Assembly (NCBI GenBank): GCA_013076295.1
Contig: RQOL01000466.1
Coordinates: forward strand, 5,623,080-5,687,079
From: Sanderia malayensis
Taxonomy: Eukaryota > Cnidaria > Scyphozoa > Semaeostomeae > Pelagiidae
Length of the DNA stretch: 64,000 nt
Reading direction: 5' to 3'
Shown: one piece after another, positions 21,101-32,101 of the stretch
Layout: each line of letters starts with the position of its first letter
How positions within the stretch are numbered: the stretch's first letter is position 1
The notes under the pieces: generated by a model
Databases searched by the model: none
Told to the model about the DNA's origin: nothing
What the model saw: only the letters and a program-made list of their open reading frames with translations
Made by a program: the position numbers and the translations under genes

Positions 21101-22674
21101 GTGAATCAGCTGAAGTTAAAGCTCTTATGCATGAATGGAGTAAGCTCATAATAGCAACCGATGGAGCTCTGTATCGCAAAACAACCAATAAATTACAGTT
21201 GGTTCTCCCAAAGAGATATCACCCACTAGTACTCCGCCATCTTCATAATGATATGGGACATTTGGGTGCCGAAAGAGTGACCGAGTTAGCGCGAGATCGT
21301 TTCTATTGGCCTCATATGGCTAGAGATATTGAGCATTATGTCACAAAAGTTTGTCCATGCTTGCAAAGAAAAAGACCTTCATTACCACCGCGTGCACCAG
21401 CTAAAAGCATCGTTACGAGTCAGCCATTTGAACTGATATCAATTGATTTCGTTCACTTAGAACGAAGTGTCGGTGGCTACGAATACATCTTAGTGGTCGT
21501 AGACCATTTTACGCGATATGCCCAAGCGTACCCGACCACCAATAAATCCGGAAAGACTGCCGCGAACAAAATCTTTAATGACTTCATTCTCAGATTTGGT
21601 TTCCCCAAACGGATACACCACGATCAGGGTCGAGAATTTGAAAACGATCTATTCCATAACTTAGAGCAATTGACAGGAATCGCCCGCTCAAGAACTTCCC
21701 CCTACCATCCGATGGGAAATGCCCAATGCGAAAGATTCAACCAAACTCTTTTAGCTATGCTGAGATCAATGAGCGAAAATAAGAAATTACGTTGGAAGGA
21801 CCATGTAAACAAAATGACCTTCGCATATAATTGTACACGTCATGATAGCACTGGTTTTTCACCATTCGAGCTTCTATTCGGGAGAAAGCCACGATTACCT
21901 ATTGACATTATATTTGGAAATTCTAAGGTTACTACAGCGAAAGGATATCCAGAGTACCTAAAGCAGTGGAAAAATGCTATGACAGACGCATATCGTATTG
22001 CTGCGGAGAAAGCAGGACAATGCGCAGCTCATGGTCGAGAAGAGTACAACAAGAAAGCTAGAAGCTCAGAGCTTAAGCCTGGTGATCGTGTTCTGGTAAA
22101 GAATGTAAAGAATGTTCTGGTAAAGAATGTAAAGAATGTTCTGGTAAAGAATGTAAAGAATGTTCTGGTAAAGAATGTAAATATAGAGGACGGGCAGGCT
22201 GACGACAACGCCCATACATCGCAAATCCAGGATGCGGATACCCAATGTGATCCGGAACTGGAACCTACTCCCACAGATGCAGATAATCGTATTGAACAAG
22301 AACATGTACCGGATATGCGACCAGAATCACCTGATCAGTCATTTACTGAAAGTGAACCACCCGTACAAGAACGTCCAAGAAGAACTAGAAATCCGCCTAT
22401 GAAATTGTCGTATTACGGTCTAGGAACACCAGTGGAGAGTCACGCAGGAATATTTACGCTGAATCCACACGCGTCTTCGCCGCAGAATAACTTTGTACCA
22501 CCTCCGTACCCACCGCAGATGTATCGATTTCCTAACTTACCGTTTTTGCCGATGCCAGTCCAGACTCCGTTATTCGTTGGACAGCGTCCGCCGTACGCGT
22601 TTCCACAGGAACCCAATTTACGTCGACCAGTTCAATATTTCACGCCAAGAGGACCAGTTGTTTATTATCGTTAA
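18136..22674 (+). CDS. pol: Pol polyprotein: MYND finger, protease, RT, RNase H, integrase
   Basis: The frame is open upstream of 18136, but expression is expected as Gag-Pol by -1 frameshifting. Order: a MYND-type zinc finger (18199-18315; [21 protein letters not shown]); retropepsin ([13 protein letters not shown], about 18499); reverse transcriptase with [11 protein letters not shown] and YLDD active site (about 19936-19947); RNase H ([18 protein letters not shown]); chromatin-free linker; integrase zinc region ([19 protein letters not shown]); and DDE core ([26 protein letters not shown]). About 1513 residues. The C-terminal '[11 protein letters not shown]' is followed by a short repeated sequence instead of the usual GPY/F-type module, then a long Pro/Gln/Tyr tail. 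No stop or frameshift inside. Confidence 0.9.
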   Translation: MPPAAVKGQPVAERYEVESHHCTGCKKQHKDIFVCAGCKTCKYCSKACQIKDWVNHKQICLAIHKLSENFDKAEPGRGDGEDNSVFVSHLTPQGQERLSKLVGRKCLIKCRMNDVEVPVLFDTGAQVSIVSAKQLQQHFPQLEIQDIRDLFDQDVELELKTANGSKLPYTGWIKMKFQLLNSDNFVEVPMLVTEFELDQPIIGYNVIEELIKHREQVSDEANLISLLSASFSQISQSNLDAFVNFIDSQTKSECSTVRTSKRDVIVPKGSSIKVFCRTKMGLVDRPTPMLFEPESELNLPSGLETTESLLTLKRENCQKIGIYVMNTTAHDITLKGRTEIGILQLVRSVTPVEVKFNSRREMEERERPEASCTTKNVENKTAERGENAGGNIDANLIPKVTLGSNLSREQVQSVQQMLYEERDAFCKSGQDVGCAEGLQHKIILSDTTPVQKHYIAVPRPLYPELKRYIEDLLNRGFIQKSKSPYSSCCVIVRKKDGSIRLCIDYRELNGKTTADRHPIPRIQDTLDSLSGQKWFSTVDQGKAYHQGFMDPESRPLTAFVTPWGLYEWIRLPMGLKNAPAEFQRYMESCLGDFRDEFCAPYLDDVIVYSKSFSEHVEHVRKVLRRLKEHGIKLKAEKCNMFKKEVVYLGRIVSEEGYQVDPESTKALLKLRDYVPKAVGEVRHLTGLLGYYRRYIENFSRIAKPIYDLLKVEQLSSSKDKKKDIRRKGNQASSRTPIVWLEIHQKALDHLISCLTNPPVMAYPDFSIPFVLHTDASQEGLGAVLYQKQQGKMRVIGYASRTLSPAERKYHLHSGKLEFLALKWAVTEQFRDYLFYAPKFTIYTDNNPLTYVMSTAKLNSTGYRWIASLADFEFTIKYRPGKANTDADFLSRMPKDIENYIEECTQEASQSEFAATISALTARHQGHVNWIHAVSLDKETVQLLDADTVGKSTPLPQRNIIQAQKEDPDIARVLAYKKQSNRPTLQDRHGESAEVKALMHEWSKLIIATDGALYRKTTNKLQLVLPKRYHPLVLRHLHNDMGHLGAERVTELARDRFYWPHMARDIEHYVTKVCPCLQRKRPSLPPRAPAKSIVTSQPFELISIDFVHLERSVGGYEYILVVVDHFTRYAQAYPTTNKSGKTAANKIFNDFILRFGFPKRIHHDQGREFENDLFHNLEQLTGIARSRTSPYHPMGNAQCERFNQTLLAMLRSMSENKKLRWKDHVNKMTFAYNCTRHDSTGFSPFELLFGRKPRLPIDIIFGNSKVTTAKGYPEYLKQWKNAMTDAYRIAAEKAGQCAAHGREEYNKKARSSELKPGDRVLVKNVKNVLVKNVKNVLVKNVKNVLVKNVNIEDGQADDNAHTSQIQDADTQCDPELEPTPTDADNRIEQEHVPDMRPESPDQSFTESEPPVQERPRRTRNPPMKLSYYGLGTPVESHAGIFTLNPHASSPQNNFVPPPYPPQMYRFPNLPFLPMPVQTPLFVGQRPPYAFPQEPNLRRPVQYFTPRGPVVYYR
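18199..18315 (+). other. MYND-type zinc finger encoded within pol
   Basis: Cysteine spacing C-x2-C-x9-C-x2-C-x4-C-x3-C-x7-H-x3-C reproduces the MYND consensus, including the typical K-x-C-x-Y-C-S-K-x-C-Q core ([12 protein letters not shown]). MYND domains normally mediate protein-protein contacts in chromatin regulators. It lies between the frameshift point and the protease, where a second zinc knuckle or linker would normally be. Function in the element is unknown. Confidence 0.8.
22090..22181 (+). repeat. 24-bp minisatellite in the integrase C-terminus
   Basis: About 3.8 copies of GTTCTGGTAAAGAATGTAAA-GAAT, in frame, encoding repeats of VLVKNVKN. They start inside the conserved LKPGDRVLV motif. 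Confidence 0.9.
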
Positions 22675-22734
22675 GATTTACTGTCGAATCACACTCGAAC
22701 AGTCATTTTCAAACTTTGCTACCCTTATTTATCG

Positions 22735-22823
22735 TTTATACTCGCTACTTACCGTATTCATCGTTGATAGAGACACTCGCTTTATACCCGCTATTTACCG
22801 TATTCATCGTTGATAGAGACACC
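22735..22823 (+). repeat. 46-bp tandem duplication in the retrotransposon 3' UTR
   Basis: Two near-identical units (22735-22780, 22781-22823) share TTACCGTATTCATCGTTGAT. They follow the pol stop codon; no function evident. Confidence 0.75.
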
Positions 22824-23215
22824 AGAAAAAAAATAAATAAATAAAACAAAAATATATCAAATATAAAAAAAAAAAATTTCTACAACATGGCAACAAAGAA
22901 GGACTTACTGCCTTAATCGATTTTTATGAAATTTTGATACATGTAGTTCAATCGAGATATACGCTACGCTGCAGCAAAGGAACAACAGGAACCAAGGATG
23001 AAAGAGTTTTAATCCAGTCGTAGGATGGATACAAGATACGTTTGGCTCAGAGGACAACGATTCTGTTAGGGTTATATGTCGAGACGTCGCAAAATTCCAT
23101 TGACTTTATCATTCGTCAGAGCATCGCATCAGTGATTGAATTACGTTTTACAATCGTCGCTTCAAGAACTCTATTTTCACGGTGACTGAAATGTCGAGAC
23201 GACATTTATTTTTGT

Positions 23216-23224
23216 GGGGGAGAG
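23216..23224 (+). promoter_or_regulatory. polypurine tract
   Basis: GGGGGAGAG directly before the 3' LTR, the expected plus-strand primer of reverse transcription. Confidence 0.75.
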
Positions 23225-23480
23225 TGTCAGGACCTCTGCCAAGACCCCCTTATTTTCGTGACATTACTAGCTGACCCCCGGAAAAGGATGGAGGACGAAC
23301 ACGTTGGGGACTGCAAGAGGAGAGGGGGTGAAGGGACTTGGAGACGTTGTGTGTGTGTTTTTAAACGTGTAGAAGTTTAAGTTAGTTTTGAATCGGGAAT
23401 ATAACGACATGTTGTTGGAAATTGCCTTTATATCTGTTTCATATCTCACGTAAGTTTGAATCAAGCCGATCCGGGCCACA
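23225..23480 (+). repeat. 3' LTR of Ty3/gypsy element
   Basis: 256 bp, same sequence as 16144-16399, followed by the CAGG target duplication. Confidence 0.92.
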
Positions 23481-24847
23481 CAGGCTTCCTTCTATTGAAA
23501 TTCGACATGGCGAGCTGTGAGCGAGCACACACATGACGGGTATCTCGTCTCGGGAGCAAATAAATCATAAAACTATTTACATGTCGTAGAGATACATAAC
23601 GGAGACAATTGTACGATTACTCAGTGTTGCGAAAAAGTATCGTTTCATAATGCTGCTGATAGTATTTCAAAACCAATCAAACAGAACAAGGTCTTTTTAA
23701 GGAGTTCAGGAGACAGACATCATTCGCTTTTTGGGGTGATATCGAAGGAATTTTAATTTCCGAAGTTTCTAAAAATAATTCAATGTCTGCAATTTTGAGC
23801 TAAAATAAGTTATTACAAAAAATAAGACCTGGGATAAGCCAAACCAGGGCTACGTGTCGTTCCACAGCAACTCGAAGCAACAATGGCGACGCGGGATGAC
23901 GTCACATTTTTTGGAGGTATCCATTTTCAAACTTAAATTGTGTCTCTAACGTTAAACAAAATGACACCAATTTTTTTCAAAACGACGGCTAAAAGATTCG
24001 CCCTTATGTTGGTTCAGCCGGAGCTCAAATATCCCCACCCTGAGTGGAGCTATTAAAAAAAACCAAACGACGTTCGAAAAAACCCATTGACTTCCATTGC
24101 GAGAAATAATATGGGTCATCACTGTGACGTCACAGCGTTGCAATATTTTTCGCAAAAGGTGGCCTGATTCAAGGTGAAATTAAAGTAACTTATACTTGTC
24201 AGATGCACGTCAAAATTGCATCAAACTGATCAGTACATCTTTGGCTTTCATTTAAAATAAAAAAATCGATATGTCAAATTTCGTTGCATTAGCACTTTAA
24301 AAAGCTTGCAGCTTGTTGATGGGCAATATGAATTCCTGGGAAATGTGTTAAATGTCAAAGAGAGAAGAGGGGGCCATAACAGATATGTATCAGACAGTAG
24401 AAGTATTGATGCGGTGCGAAGTGAAGTTATTCAATCGCTCATCAACTTCCTAAATGATCGACTTGACGAAGACAGCTTAGAATCTACGGTCACTCCTTGC
24501 TGCGAGTTTTGGCTTCGAATAAAAGATGTCCCACTCTTACAACAGCCATCGCTCGTGCCGTGGCAGCTAGACCACATTCTGCTGATGTAGAGCAACTAAT
24601 AAGCACATACAATAAGCTTAAAACGTCAGACAGAGCATCGATATCATCCGAAATGCTTAGAAACTACTTGCACGTATCCGAAAACATGGGCGACTTGGAA
24701 TCATTTGACCCATCACAAACTGCTCTTGACTGGTTGACGAGTAAGAATCGACGCGCTAGACATCCAGAGAAAGCAAAGCAGCAAGACTGGTTCATCGGTG
24801 CTTTTTCGGAGGCAGATGATATAGACAAAAGAAAAAGGCTGAAATGA

Positions 24848-25447
24848 GTGAAAAGCCAAACCGAATTAAATTCTGACCTGTTTTCCGCTAGTCCGCTTCC
24901 TAATTTTTACAAAGTGTGGTCTTGTAAATTTGACTTAAAATAGGCACTGGGTCACATGCGCATTTCGTAAACGTGAAGTTATGTACAGCATTTGCAAATG
25001 GGGAAGGGTAGTTAATTGAATCACAACATATCAAACTTCTTCAACAAGAAGAAGAACGTTGGAAAGGTGTTATTATTGAGTGGGGTTGGCTCGGAGCGCC
25101 AGAAAATGGAGAAGCCAGAAAATAGAGAAATTGAGGCTCCCAGAAAATGGAGAAATCTTTGTTTTCTTGCTTGTTTGTTGTTGATTACCTTCCAGAAACA
25201 CTTCTAAGATGTCAGGAATGCTGTTTTGCAGGTTTTTGCCAAGTTTAAACAAATTAGGAATAATATAAATAATGTTTTAGTGCATTTTAAAACCTCACAG
25301 TGCTGCGAAAACACTGTACTTGGATTTGAAATTTGATATGGTTGATCTTTTGCTGACCGTGACTTACAGCCTCATTAATTACGTCACTGTCACGTGAGAA
25401 CAGTTAATTTTCCTAACTGTCCCAACTCGAAATTTTGGTCTTCTATA
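24848..25447. other. intergenic, no gene recognised
   Basis: Stops in all frames beyond short chance ORFs. Contains AGAAAATGGAGAA repeated twice near 25100-25150. Confidence 0.5.
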
Positions 25448-25578
25448 TACGGTAAATCCTCGAGTTAGCCCCCTGGGGGCTTATTTATTTTTGAAATTTA
25501 GCATGTTAGGAGAAAGGGTGGGGGCTTATTCGAGGGGGGATTATTCGAGGGAGGAGGCCAATTCGCGGATTTACGGTA
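25448..25578. mobile_element. short MITE, TACGGTAAATCC ends
   Basis: Imperfect inverted ends TACGGTAAATCCTCGA (25448) and TCGCGGATTTACGGTA (25578), with G-rich 'GGGGGCTTATT' motifs inside. A degraded relative lies at about 45655-45742 (CCCCCAGGGGGCTAATTCGA GGATTTACGA). Confidence 0.65.
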
Positions 25579-26316
25579 CAGATTTTCATTCTGAGCATCA
25601 ACATCTTTGGTCACCCAGATCCTTTAGATTGGTGTGGGAAATTATCTGTCTATTAGGTGGCCTAGCACAGTCTTTTTGAGTAATTACAGTTAGCTTCTTA
25701 TAATTAATTTTATAATTCGTTTTTAGTAATAAGTTTTCATACTATTCTTCTTATTCTGTTTTCATATTTATTTAGTAGACTTATTTCTGCAAATAATTAT
25801 TTAACAATGAGCTGCAATTAACATTTGGGAAAAAATTGCATATGAAGAAACAATAAACAAATGTGCTCATATTCTGAGCAAATATTTAAAACTGGCAAGG
25901 AAAATATCCACCTTATGCAAATGTCAGGTATTCTTGTAAAAGTAGCCTGCAGTTGATCGTGCTATTAAGGTAGTTATCTACCCTTTTTATCTGAAAAATG
26001 ATTATTCCAAATAATTTCGGGTTTTGGTTCCAGAAGTTAGAGTAACTATTAAACTGCATTGTCAAGCATACATTTTGCTATTTTGTACAGTTATTTGGCC
26101 AAAATATGATAGTTTTGAAAAGTAACCGAAAATTGTTTTCCTTAGAAACCGTGTTAATTTGGTTGCTATGGGGTTTTTCTGCCCGCTACACACCCCAGAT
26201 TATTGGTAACCCCTCCAAAATGTTTACCATGTATTCATTGAAGTGAATTCAATTGGTGTTCGTTTATTGGGAATCATATGAAGTAGTAGTAAGCTAGGAA
26301 AGAGTGGAAGGTGGTG
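25579..26316. other. intergenic, no gene recognised
   Basis: AT-rich sequence without coding signal. Confidence 0.5.
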
Positions 26317-26351
26317 GAATTTTGCACAGGGGAGGAATTCCACATCACCGA

Positions 26352-27310
26352 AAAAAAGTTTTTCTCCGAGAATTGATGTAACGAGAACCGACACTGTCCT
26401 AGCCGAGACTTCTCGGCTGATCAATGCGAACAAAATAATCACTTTTTAGCGGGAAAATTATTCCAAATCAATTTGTGTCAGTTGTTTCAGTGTCATACAC
26501 ATAAAATAAACTAACTCATTTCGAAATTATAAACACCAGGTGCAAGAAACAGATTGCAAGTCTTCCGTCGGAGGGACCATGTCCCTTACTAAGGAAATCA
26601 GGTAGGATATGATCAAATTATGTTCAAGACAGAATAGGCTCCAATACGGAAGAGGAAGTATCTCAAGGCACTATTACACAATGACACTATTTTTGACCCG
26701 CGAAGCGCATGCGCAAGCGAGTATATGTTGGTGAGTGGGGAAAAATGTTGTGTTCTGTGTCTGTGTCTGTGTCTGTGTTTCTGTTTACTTTGCCCATATA
26801 AGGTATGTGCCTCAGATTCAAACGTTCACTTTTGATTTGAAGTGAGGCTACCAAGCATGATATCACTTTGCAAGTTGTTCATTGGATAAAATGTAAACTT
26901 ATTGAAACAACAAACAACATGACGTACCATGCTAGATGCTGGGCACGCTGTGGCAGGGGGGGACCACGAGAACGATCACGCACGGAGACGGGGAGCATTT
27001 TTGACTCGTTGGAAGCATCAGGTGAAAAGAAGAAAGTTTTCTAGCTGTATGCTTATGCAACTAATACAACAATTATAGTATTTCATTTTTGTTTTGGAAA
27101 CTGAAAGTTTTTTAACCTTGATGAAACAAGAGCGAAAACTGAGGTCAAAATGTTTGCTTGAGTGGTGTCAAAACAAATGTTTTTTTAATTTGCTGCGTTC
27201 AATCCTGAAAATTAAATCCAGGGTATTCAGTTTTGCTCAAGCTCAACTTTTAGGCTCGCAAGTTTGACTTTAATTTGATATTACTTTCTTCACTTTCTGG
27301 ATAATACAGT
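26352..27310. other. intergenic with GTGTCT microsatellite
   Basis: No gene. A (GTGTCT)n run lies near 26749-26780. The last three bases (AGT) are the putative target duplication of the palindromic element. Confidence 0.5.
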
Positions 27311-28609
27311 TAGACAGAGAATTATCCCCTACAAACTAACAAACAGGGTAACCTTAAATTTTAATGTTTCATATGAAAGCCAAGACAAAGAGGATCAGAA
27401 ATCCGAGATGGGACATTTCGAAAAAGTGACGGGGGTCACGTCATCGCTCATCAAAGTATTGCACCATTGGTCACGGTCAGAAAAAAATCAACTATCTTAT
27501 ATTGTAAACTTGAATACATATTTAGAAAGAGCATAAAGAGTTATGCAAAAAATATTAAGGAACTTTATCTTTAACATAAACAGTTGAGGAGATATGGGCA
27601 GTCGAAGATGTTACGATTCAGGGGGTAAAAAAAGAAATGAAATTACCTGAATTTTCCAACATTACCGAAACAATTGGCACAAATATTGAACTACATATAC
27701 CATCTCATTGACGGAAAGCAGTTCAAGTTGATTTCAGCCAAAGAAATGTTTGAAAAGCTGAGTTTACATAATGTGCAGGGTGTCTGAATTCCTGACATTA
27801 CCCCCCGATTTTTAGAGAAATCCATTTTTTAATGATTTGGGGTGAAACTTTTGATGTAGAGTCAACTCTGTTTAAGTTGAACACCCTAGGGAAGCGTGAA
27901 AATGTTCGAATTACAACATATTCGAATTGTAGAGGTTTATCTTTATAAGAATTAATTGTTTAGTGATCCTTAGGAACGGAGAATTCCGTTCGAAATAGGT
28001 AAAGTTCGAACTACACGAGTTAGAATTATGCAGACATGACTGTAAATTGCATTCCACTAGTAAGAACTGATTAAAAATGCTTTTCTGTAGCAATTTGCTC
28101 TTCAATTAGGCATCAACTTGTCAAATAAAAGCTAATAAGTCATCAAAATTAGGGGGAAATATCAGCATTGCTGAAACCAAGATAAAATGAATTAAAATGT
28201 ATAGAAAAATTGTCAGCGAAAAAACCTCACTAATATTTTATGGTAGCCATTCGTCTCATGAGCTATCACTTGATATAAAATCGGAGACCTCCCATTTGCT
28301 CTCCTTGCTGTCACTTAACTAAGAATCATTTTCGTTAGCGCCTTTTTATGATTGGTTACAAACAGATTCGCTTGTCGGTTGATGCTTGTTGTTTATCTTG
28401 CTTTGCTTTCAAACCATTTCTCTTTCCCTTTGATTTTCGCCTTACTCACGGTAGTCTTTTCTCTCTTGTTTTCTTACATTGTGTTTGCAGATCTGCAATG
28501 TCAAATTCCTCGTTCGCTTCTGAAACAGGCTCCTTTTCTTTCGCTGCACATTTCTTACAGGAGAAAATTGACTCCCGCAAACAAGACTGGCGGCTGTACT
28601 TTTGAATTT

Positions 28610-28868
28610 TTAACTTTCCAACCCCAAATTCTCAAAATCTAGATGATAAATCATAAAATTGCAGGAATAATACCATTCGTATGGTGGAGAGTCTTGGTCC
28701 GGTGGAGGTAATAGCAATGAAGGCTTATGTTTAAGTTCCTTATATATGCGAATCCTTGTTTCAACAAAGTCATTAGGCGTTATACCAGAATAGGCAGTTG
28801 AGCATATGAACTCTTTGACGTGATCAATATTCTCTGGGGCTAGATTGCTTGTCAACCCAAGGGCCAAA
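28610..28868 (-). pseudogene. PIN/FEN-like repeat protein C-terminal segment, left arm
   Basis: Outward-directed frame: NLAPENIDHVKEFICSTAYS, NDFVETRIRIYKELK, SLLLPPPDQDS, CNFMIYHLD. It aligns by eye with the protein in the 62-63.5 kb palindrome (LEHFVC, NEAR, LLPPCQTS, C-x-x-A/M). There the upstream part has a GLHSFTGND motif like that of PIN/FEN-type nuclease repeats. Here the upstream part would be in the loop and is not recognisable. It stops at 28610. Probably a transposon-borne gene end. Confidence 0.35.
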
Positions 28869-29138
28869 AATCTCATTGCCATAGCACTTGAAAAAAATAA
28901 TGATGCTTTTGTTGTTTGTAAGGATACCGATGTGGTGGTTCTCTTTCTTGTTCTTTATTGTCCAACACAAGTTATATTTCAAGTATGAGTCTTGTGTCTG
29001 CTTCCTCATGATTGCAGTCCTTCTCAATTTATCTGTGTACGCTTTTCTAATCCTGTAGATGTTTTCCTCTTCTGTTATTGCCCGGTAAACTTCTCGTCCT
29101 CAGAAGAGTCCTTGCTGACAATACAAAGACCAACTTAC

Positions 29139-29398
29139 TTTTGGCCCTTGGGTTGACAAGCAATCTAGCCCCAGAGAATATTGACCACGTCAAAGAGTTC
29201 ATATGCTCAACTGCCTATTCTGGTATAACGCCTAATGACTTTGTTGAAACTAGGATTCGCATATATAAGGAACTTAAACATAAGCCTTCATTGCTATTAC
29301 CTCCACCGGACCAAGACTCTCCACCATACGAATGGTATTATTCCTGCAATTTTATGATTTATCATCTAGATTTTGAGAATTTGGGGTTGGAAAGTTAA
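29139..29398 (+). pseudogene. PIN/FEN-like repeat protein C-terminal segment, right arm
   Basis: Mirror copy of 28610-28868, same residues. The open frame extends back into the loop to 29078. Downstream, a Cys/Lys-rich stretch (SCLRESIFSCKKCAAKEKE, about 29414-29470, other frame) resembles the Cys-rich tails of such repeat proteins. Confidence 0.35.
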
Positions 29399-30698
29399 AA
29401 ATTCAAAAGTACAGCCGCCAGTCTTGTTTGCGGGAGTCAATTTTCTCCTGTAAGAAATGTGCAGCGAAAGAAAAGGAGCCTGTTTCAGAAGCGAACGAGG
29501 AATTTGACATTGCAGATCTGCAAACACAATGTAAGAAAACAAGAGAGAAAAGACTACCATGAGTAAGGCGAAAATCAAAGGGAAAGAGAAATGGTTTGAA
29601 AGCAAAGCAAGATAAACAACAAGCATCAACCGACAAGCGAATCTGTTTGTGACCAGTCATAAAAAGGCGCTAACGAAAATGATTCTTAGTTAAGTGACAG
29701 CAAGGAGAGCAAATGGGAGGTCTCCGATTTTATATCAAGTGATAGCTCATGAGACGAATGGCTACCATAAAATATTAGTGAGGTTTTTTCGCTGACAATT
29801 TTTCTATACATTTTAATTCATTTTATCTTGGTTTCAGCAATGCTGATATTACCCCCTAATTTTGATGATTTATTAGCTTTTATTTGACAAGTTGATGCCT
29901 AATTGAAGAGCAAATTGCTACAGAAAAGCATTTTTAATCAGTTCTTACTAGTGGAATGCAATTTACAGTCATGTCTGCATAATTCTAACTCGTGTAATTC
30001 GAACTTTACCTATTTCGAACGGAATTCTCCGTTCCTAAGGATCACTAAACAATTAATTCTTATAAAGATAAACCTCTACAATTCGAATATGTTGTAATTC
30101 GAACATTTTCACGCTTCCCTAGGGTGTTCAACTTAAACAGAGTTGACTCTACATCAAAAGTTTCACCCCAAATCATTAAAAATGGATTTCTCTAAAAATC
30201 GGGGGGTAATGTCAGGAATTCAGACACCCTGCACATTATGTAAACTCAGCTTTTCAAACATTTCTTTGGCTGAAATCAACTTGAACTGCTTTCCGTCAAT
30301 GAGATGGTATATGTAGTTCAATATTTGTGCCAATGTTTCGGCAATGTTGGAAAATTCAGGTAATTTCATTTCTTTTTTTACCCCCTGAATCGTAACATCT
30401 TCGACTGCCCATATCTCCTCAACTGTTTATGTTAAAGATAAAGTTCCTTAATATTTTTTGCATAACTCTTTATGCTCTTTCTAAATATGTATTCAAGTTT
30501 ACAATATAAGATAGTTGATTTTTTTCTGACCGTGACCAATGGTGCAATACTTTGATGAGCGATGACGTGACCCCCGTCACTTTTTCGAAATGTCCCATCT
30601 CGGATTTCTGATCCTCTTTGTCTTGGCTTTCATATGAAACATTAAAATTTAAGGTTACCCTGTTTGTTAGTTTGTAGGGGATAATTCTCTGTCTAAGT

Positions 30699-31585
30699 GA
30701 AATAAAAGCCATCTGTCGCGAGTCACCTCAAGGTTCCTTTGATTTATTTACAAAAAACTAAGCTAAGCTTAGTAGCAAAGAAATAATACGCAATACTGGA
30801 ATTTAAGAAAATTTTAAGAATATTGTCAGGCTCACGATCTTGTGAAGCTATTATTTTTAGCAGGCGTTTTTTATTTTTGAATTGGTGTGCTTTTCACAGG
30901 CAATGGTTTTAAATACACTCATCCAAATTTCGATGAAAGTGTCGATAAAATCTGTGGTACAGGAAATAAGGACTTATTCTGTTAGCCATTGTAACAGTTA
31001 TGCGTTTTTGGCATTCATGATAATAATAGCAGTGTATTGCCATATCCGTGTTTTCTGCCGCGCTAAGAATAATCAAAATGCACTGAGTTCCATAGCCAGG
31101 GGTGCAGATTAGGGGGGCATCCCCACTGTATTTTATACTATCGCTTTTAATAATATCGCTTTTAATAAAGCAGTAGTATTAAAGCTTGAGTACTTTAGCA
31201 TTTCTTGTTCTGTTCCAATAAAACTTGCTTCCAAAAATTTTAATGTCACATTCCTGCTAAATAGTAACCTTCATGACAAATCAATTGATGCATTAGGTTA
31301 TAAGCCCCCAGTCTAGTCGTTACTAAGAGAAAGTAGAAAATTATAATGCATTCTCACGTTGCAGACTAACGTTAGAGTGCTTAAATCAACCGTATTTAAC
31401 ATTTAGAATACTTACTATATGTGCATATAGCCTAATAACAATATATTGTCTTCGAAGATTTGTTGTGTTGTGTAGCTGTGTGTCGCCATTATGAAACTTT
31501 GCGATGAAGAGTTCAGTTCAAGCCGATTGCATGCACGTGCTCATATTTACCGAGAAAATCTCGGAAGGGGACAAACGATAATTTG
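30699..31585. other. intergenic, no gene recognised
   Basis: Short chance ORFs only (for example 30882-31112, hydrophobic, no motif). Confidence 0.45.
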
Positions 31586-32033
31586 TCGGTGATGTGGAAT
31601 TCCTCCCCTGTGCAAAATTCAAGGTGTGTGACCACGTGTGATGAATGTAAAATCGAATTTAGACAAGCCAGAATTGAGAAGAAAATTGCATATTGCACGG
31701 ATTTTTGGATATGGATTGGTGGTAAAATACATCAAAGTACCGTAAAAAGCGCAGAGGATTTGCTGGAGCTAGAAAGCAAGAAGTTAATGAACCACAAATT
31801 GATGAAGACACCAGTGAAAGTGTGGACCCTGAAGTAGGCCCACCTACTTCAACACCAGACAGAGCAAACCGATCATTCGAAAAGCTCTCAAGAAACTGTC
31901 CCATTCTTGAAATGGATGAAAACCATATTATAACGAGGAAAAGAGCAAGATCATTTGGGATAGGCTATGTATTTGGGCTATTTATTGTTACCCCAGTCTG
32001 CAGAGTATGGCCTTTTTCAACGATATCTCGAGT

Positions 32034-32101
32034 GTGCACGGCCAAAATTTCAAGTGTGCAAGTGTGCACCTGAAATTTTGTGTGCACTTCAAGTGTGCAC
32101 C
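32034..32101. repeat. 5' subterminal GTGTGCAC cluster
   Basis: Several copies of the palindrome-like octamer GTGTGCAC, often as AAGTGTGCAC (near 32034, 32062, 32080, 32093), within 110 bp of the left end. The same motif occurs at 37476 and 37510 near the right end (TAAGTGTGCACT, GGGTGTGCACTTG). Clustered short motifs just inside TIRs are typical transposase-binding sites of hAT elements. Confidence 0.7.

Larger units (their letters stand above)
16144..23480 (+). mobile_element. complete Ty3/gypsy LTR retrotransposon
   Basis: The element spans two 256-bp LTRs (TG...CA), identical by eye, with a 4-bp target duplication CAGG (16140-16143 and 23481-23484), a primer-binding site, gag, a -1 frameshift signal, pol and a polypurine tract. 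All catalytic motifs of protease, RT, RNase H and integrase core are present. LTR identity implies a very recent insertion; it may still be mobile. It inserted into the TTAA element. Confidence 0.92.
15930..24300. mobile_element. TTAA-flanked DNA transposon/MITE carrying a nested retrotransposon
   Basis: TTAAAGTGCTAATGCAACGA at 15930-15949 is the reverse complement of the sequence ending at 24300. Terminal similarity continues imperfectly for about 200 bp on each side, including a CACTGTGA(T/C)GTCA stretch. TTAA at both ends is the target duplication, the type made by piggyBac- or Kolobok-like elements. Without the 7.3-kb retrotransposon the element is about 1 kb and encodes no transposase, so it is non-autonomous. 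Its insertion site lies in the hAT-like gene above. Confidence 0.75.
15820..24847 (+). pseudogene. hAT transposase-like gene split by a nested insertion
   Basis: The two halves lie at about 15820-15929 and 24301-24847. The left half reads VLIFDIVSKKDQFFEDL then (after one frameshift) LKQTPLVGGWEDLF. The right half reads LQLVDGQYEFLGNVL, RSEVIQSLINFLNDR and, in another frame, STYNKLKTSDRASISSEMLR and DPSQTALDWLTSKNRRARH. Removing 15930-24300 with one copy of TTAA joins the halves in frame, which is strong evidence for a clean insertion. The family is the same as 1526-2773 (shared xAVRxEVxQSxINFLNxR). At least two frameshifts make it dead. N-terminal zinc finger and catalytic core are not present upstream. 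Confidence 0.65.
27311..30695. mobile_element. 3.4-kb palindromic (foldback) element with 1.56-kb arms
   Basis: The left arm (27311-28868) and right arm (29139-30695) are inverted copies with only a handful of differences noted, around a 270-bp unique loop (28869-29138). Outer ends read TAGACAGAGAATTATCCCCT. A 3-bp AGT flanks both sides (27308-27310, 30696-30698), compatible with a target duplication. Each arm carries the same outward-directed coding segment. No transposase seen. RNA across it would fold into a very long hairpin. Confidence 0.85.
26317..31620. repeat. 35-bp inverted repeat pair outside the large palindrome
   Basis: GAATTTTGCACAGGGGAGGA... at 26317-26351 recurs as its reverse complement at 31586-31620, perfect over 35 bases. 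Read outward, both encode GDVEFLPCAKF, so a short coding piece is present in both orientations. The pair brackets, asymmetrically, the palindromic element at 27311-30695 (about 1 kb on each side). Origin not recognised. Confidence 0.6.

Noticed and set aside
22090..22181. CRISPR-like array
   Set aside because: Contiguous 24-bp repeats without spacers, in frame inside an integrase; a minisatellite.
28348..28642. Membrane-protein gene (hydrophobic ORFs, plus strand)
   Set aside because: Antisense to the palindrome-arm coding segment and mirrored at 29366-29660; no support as a gene.
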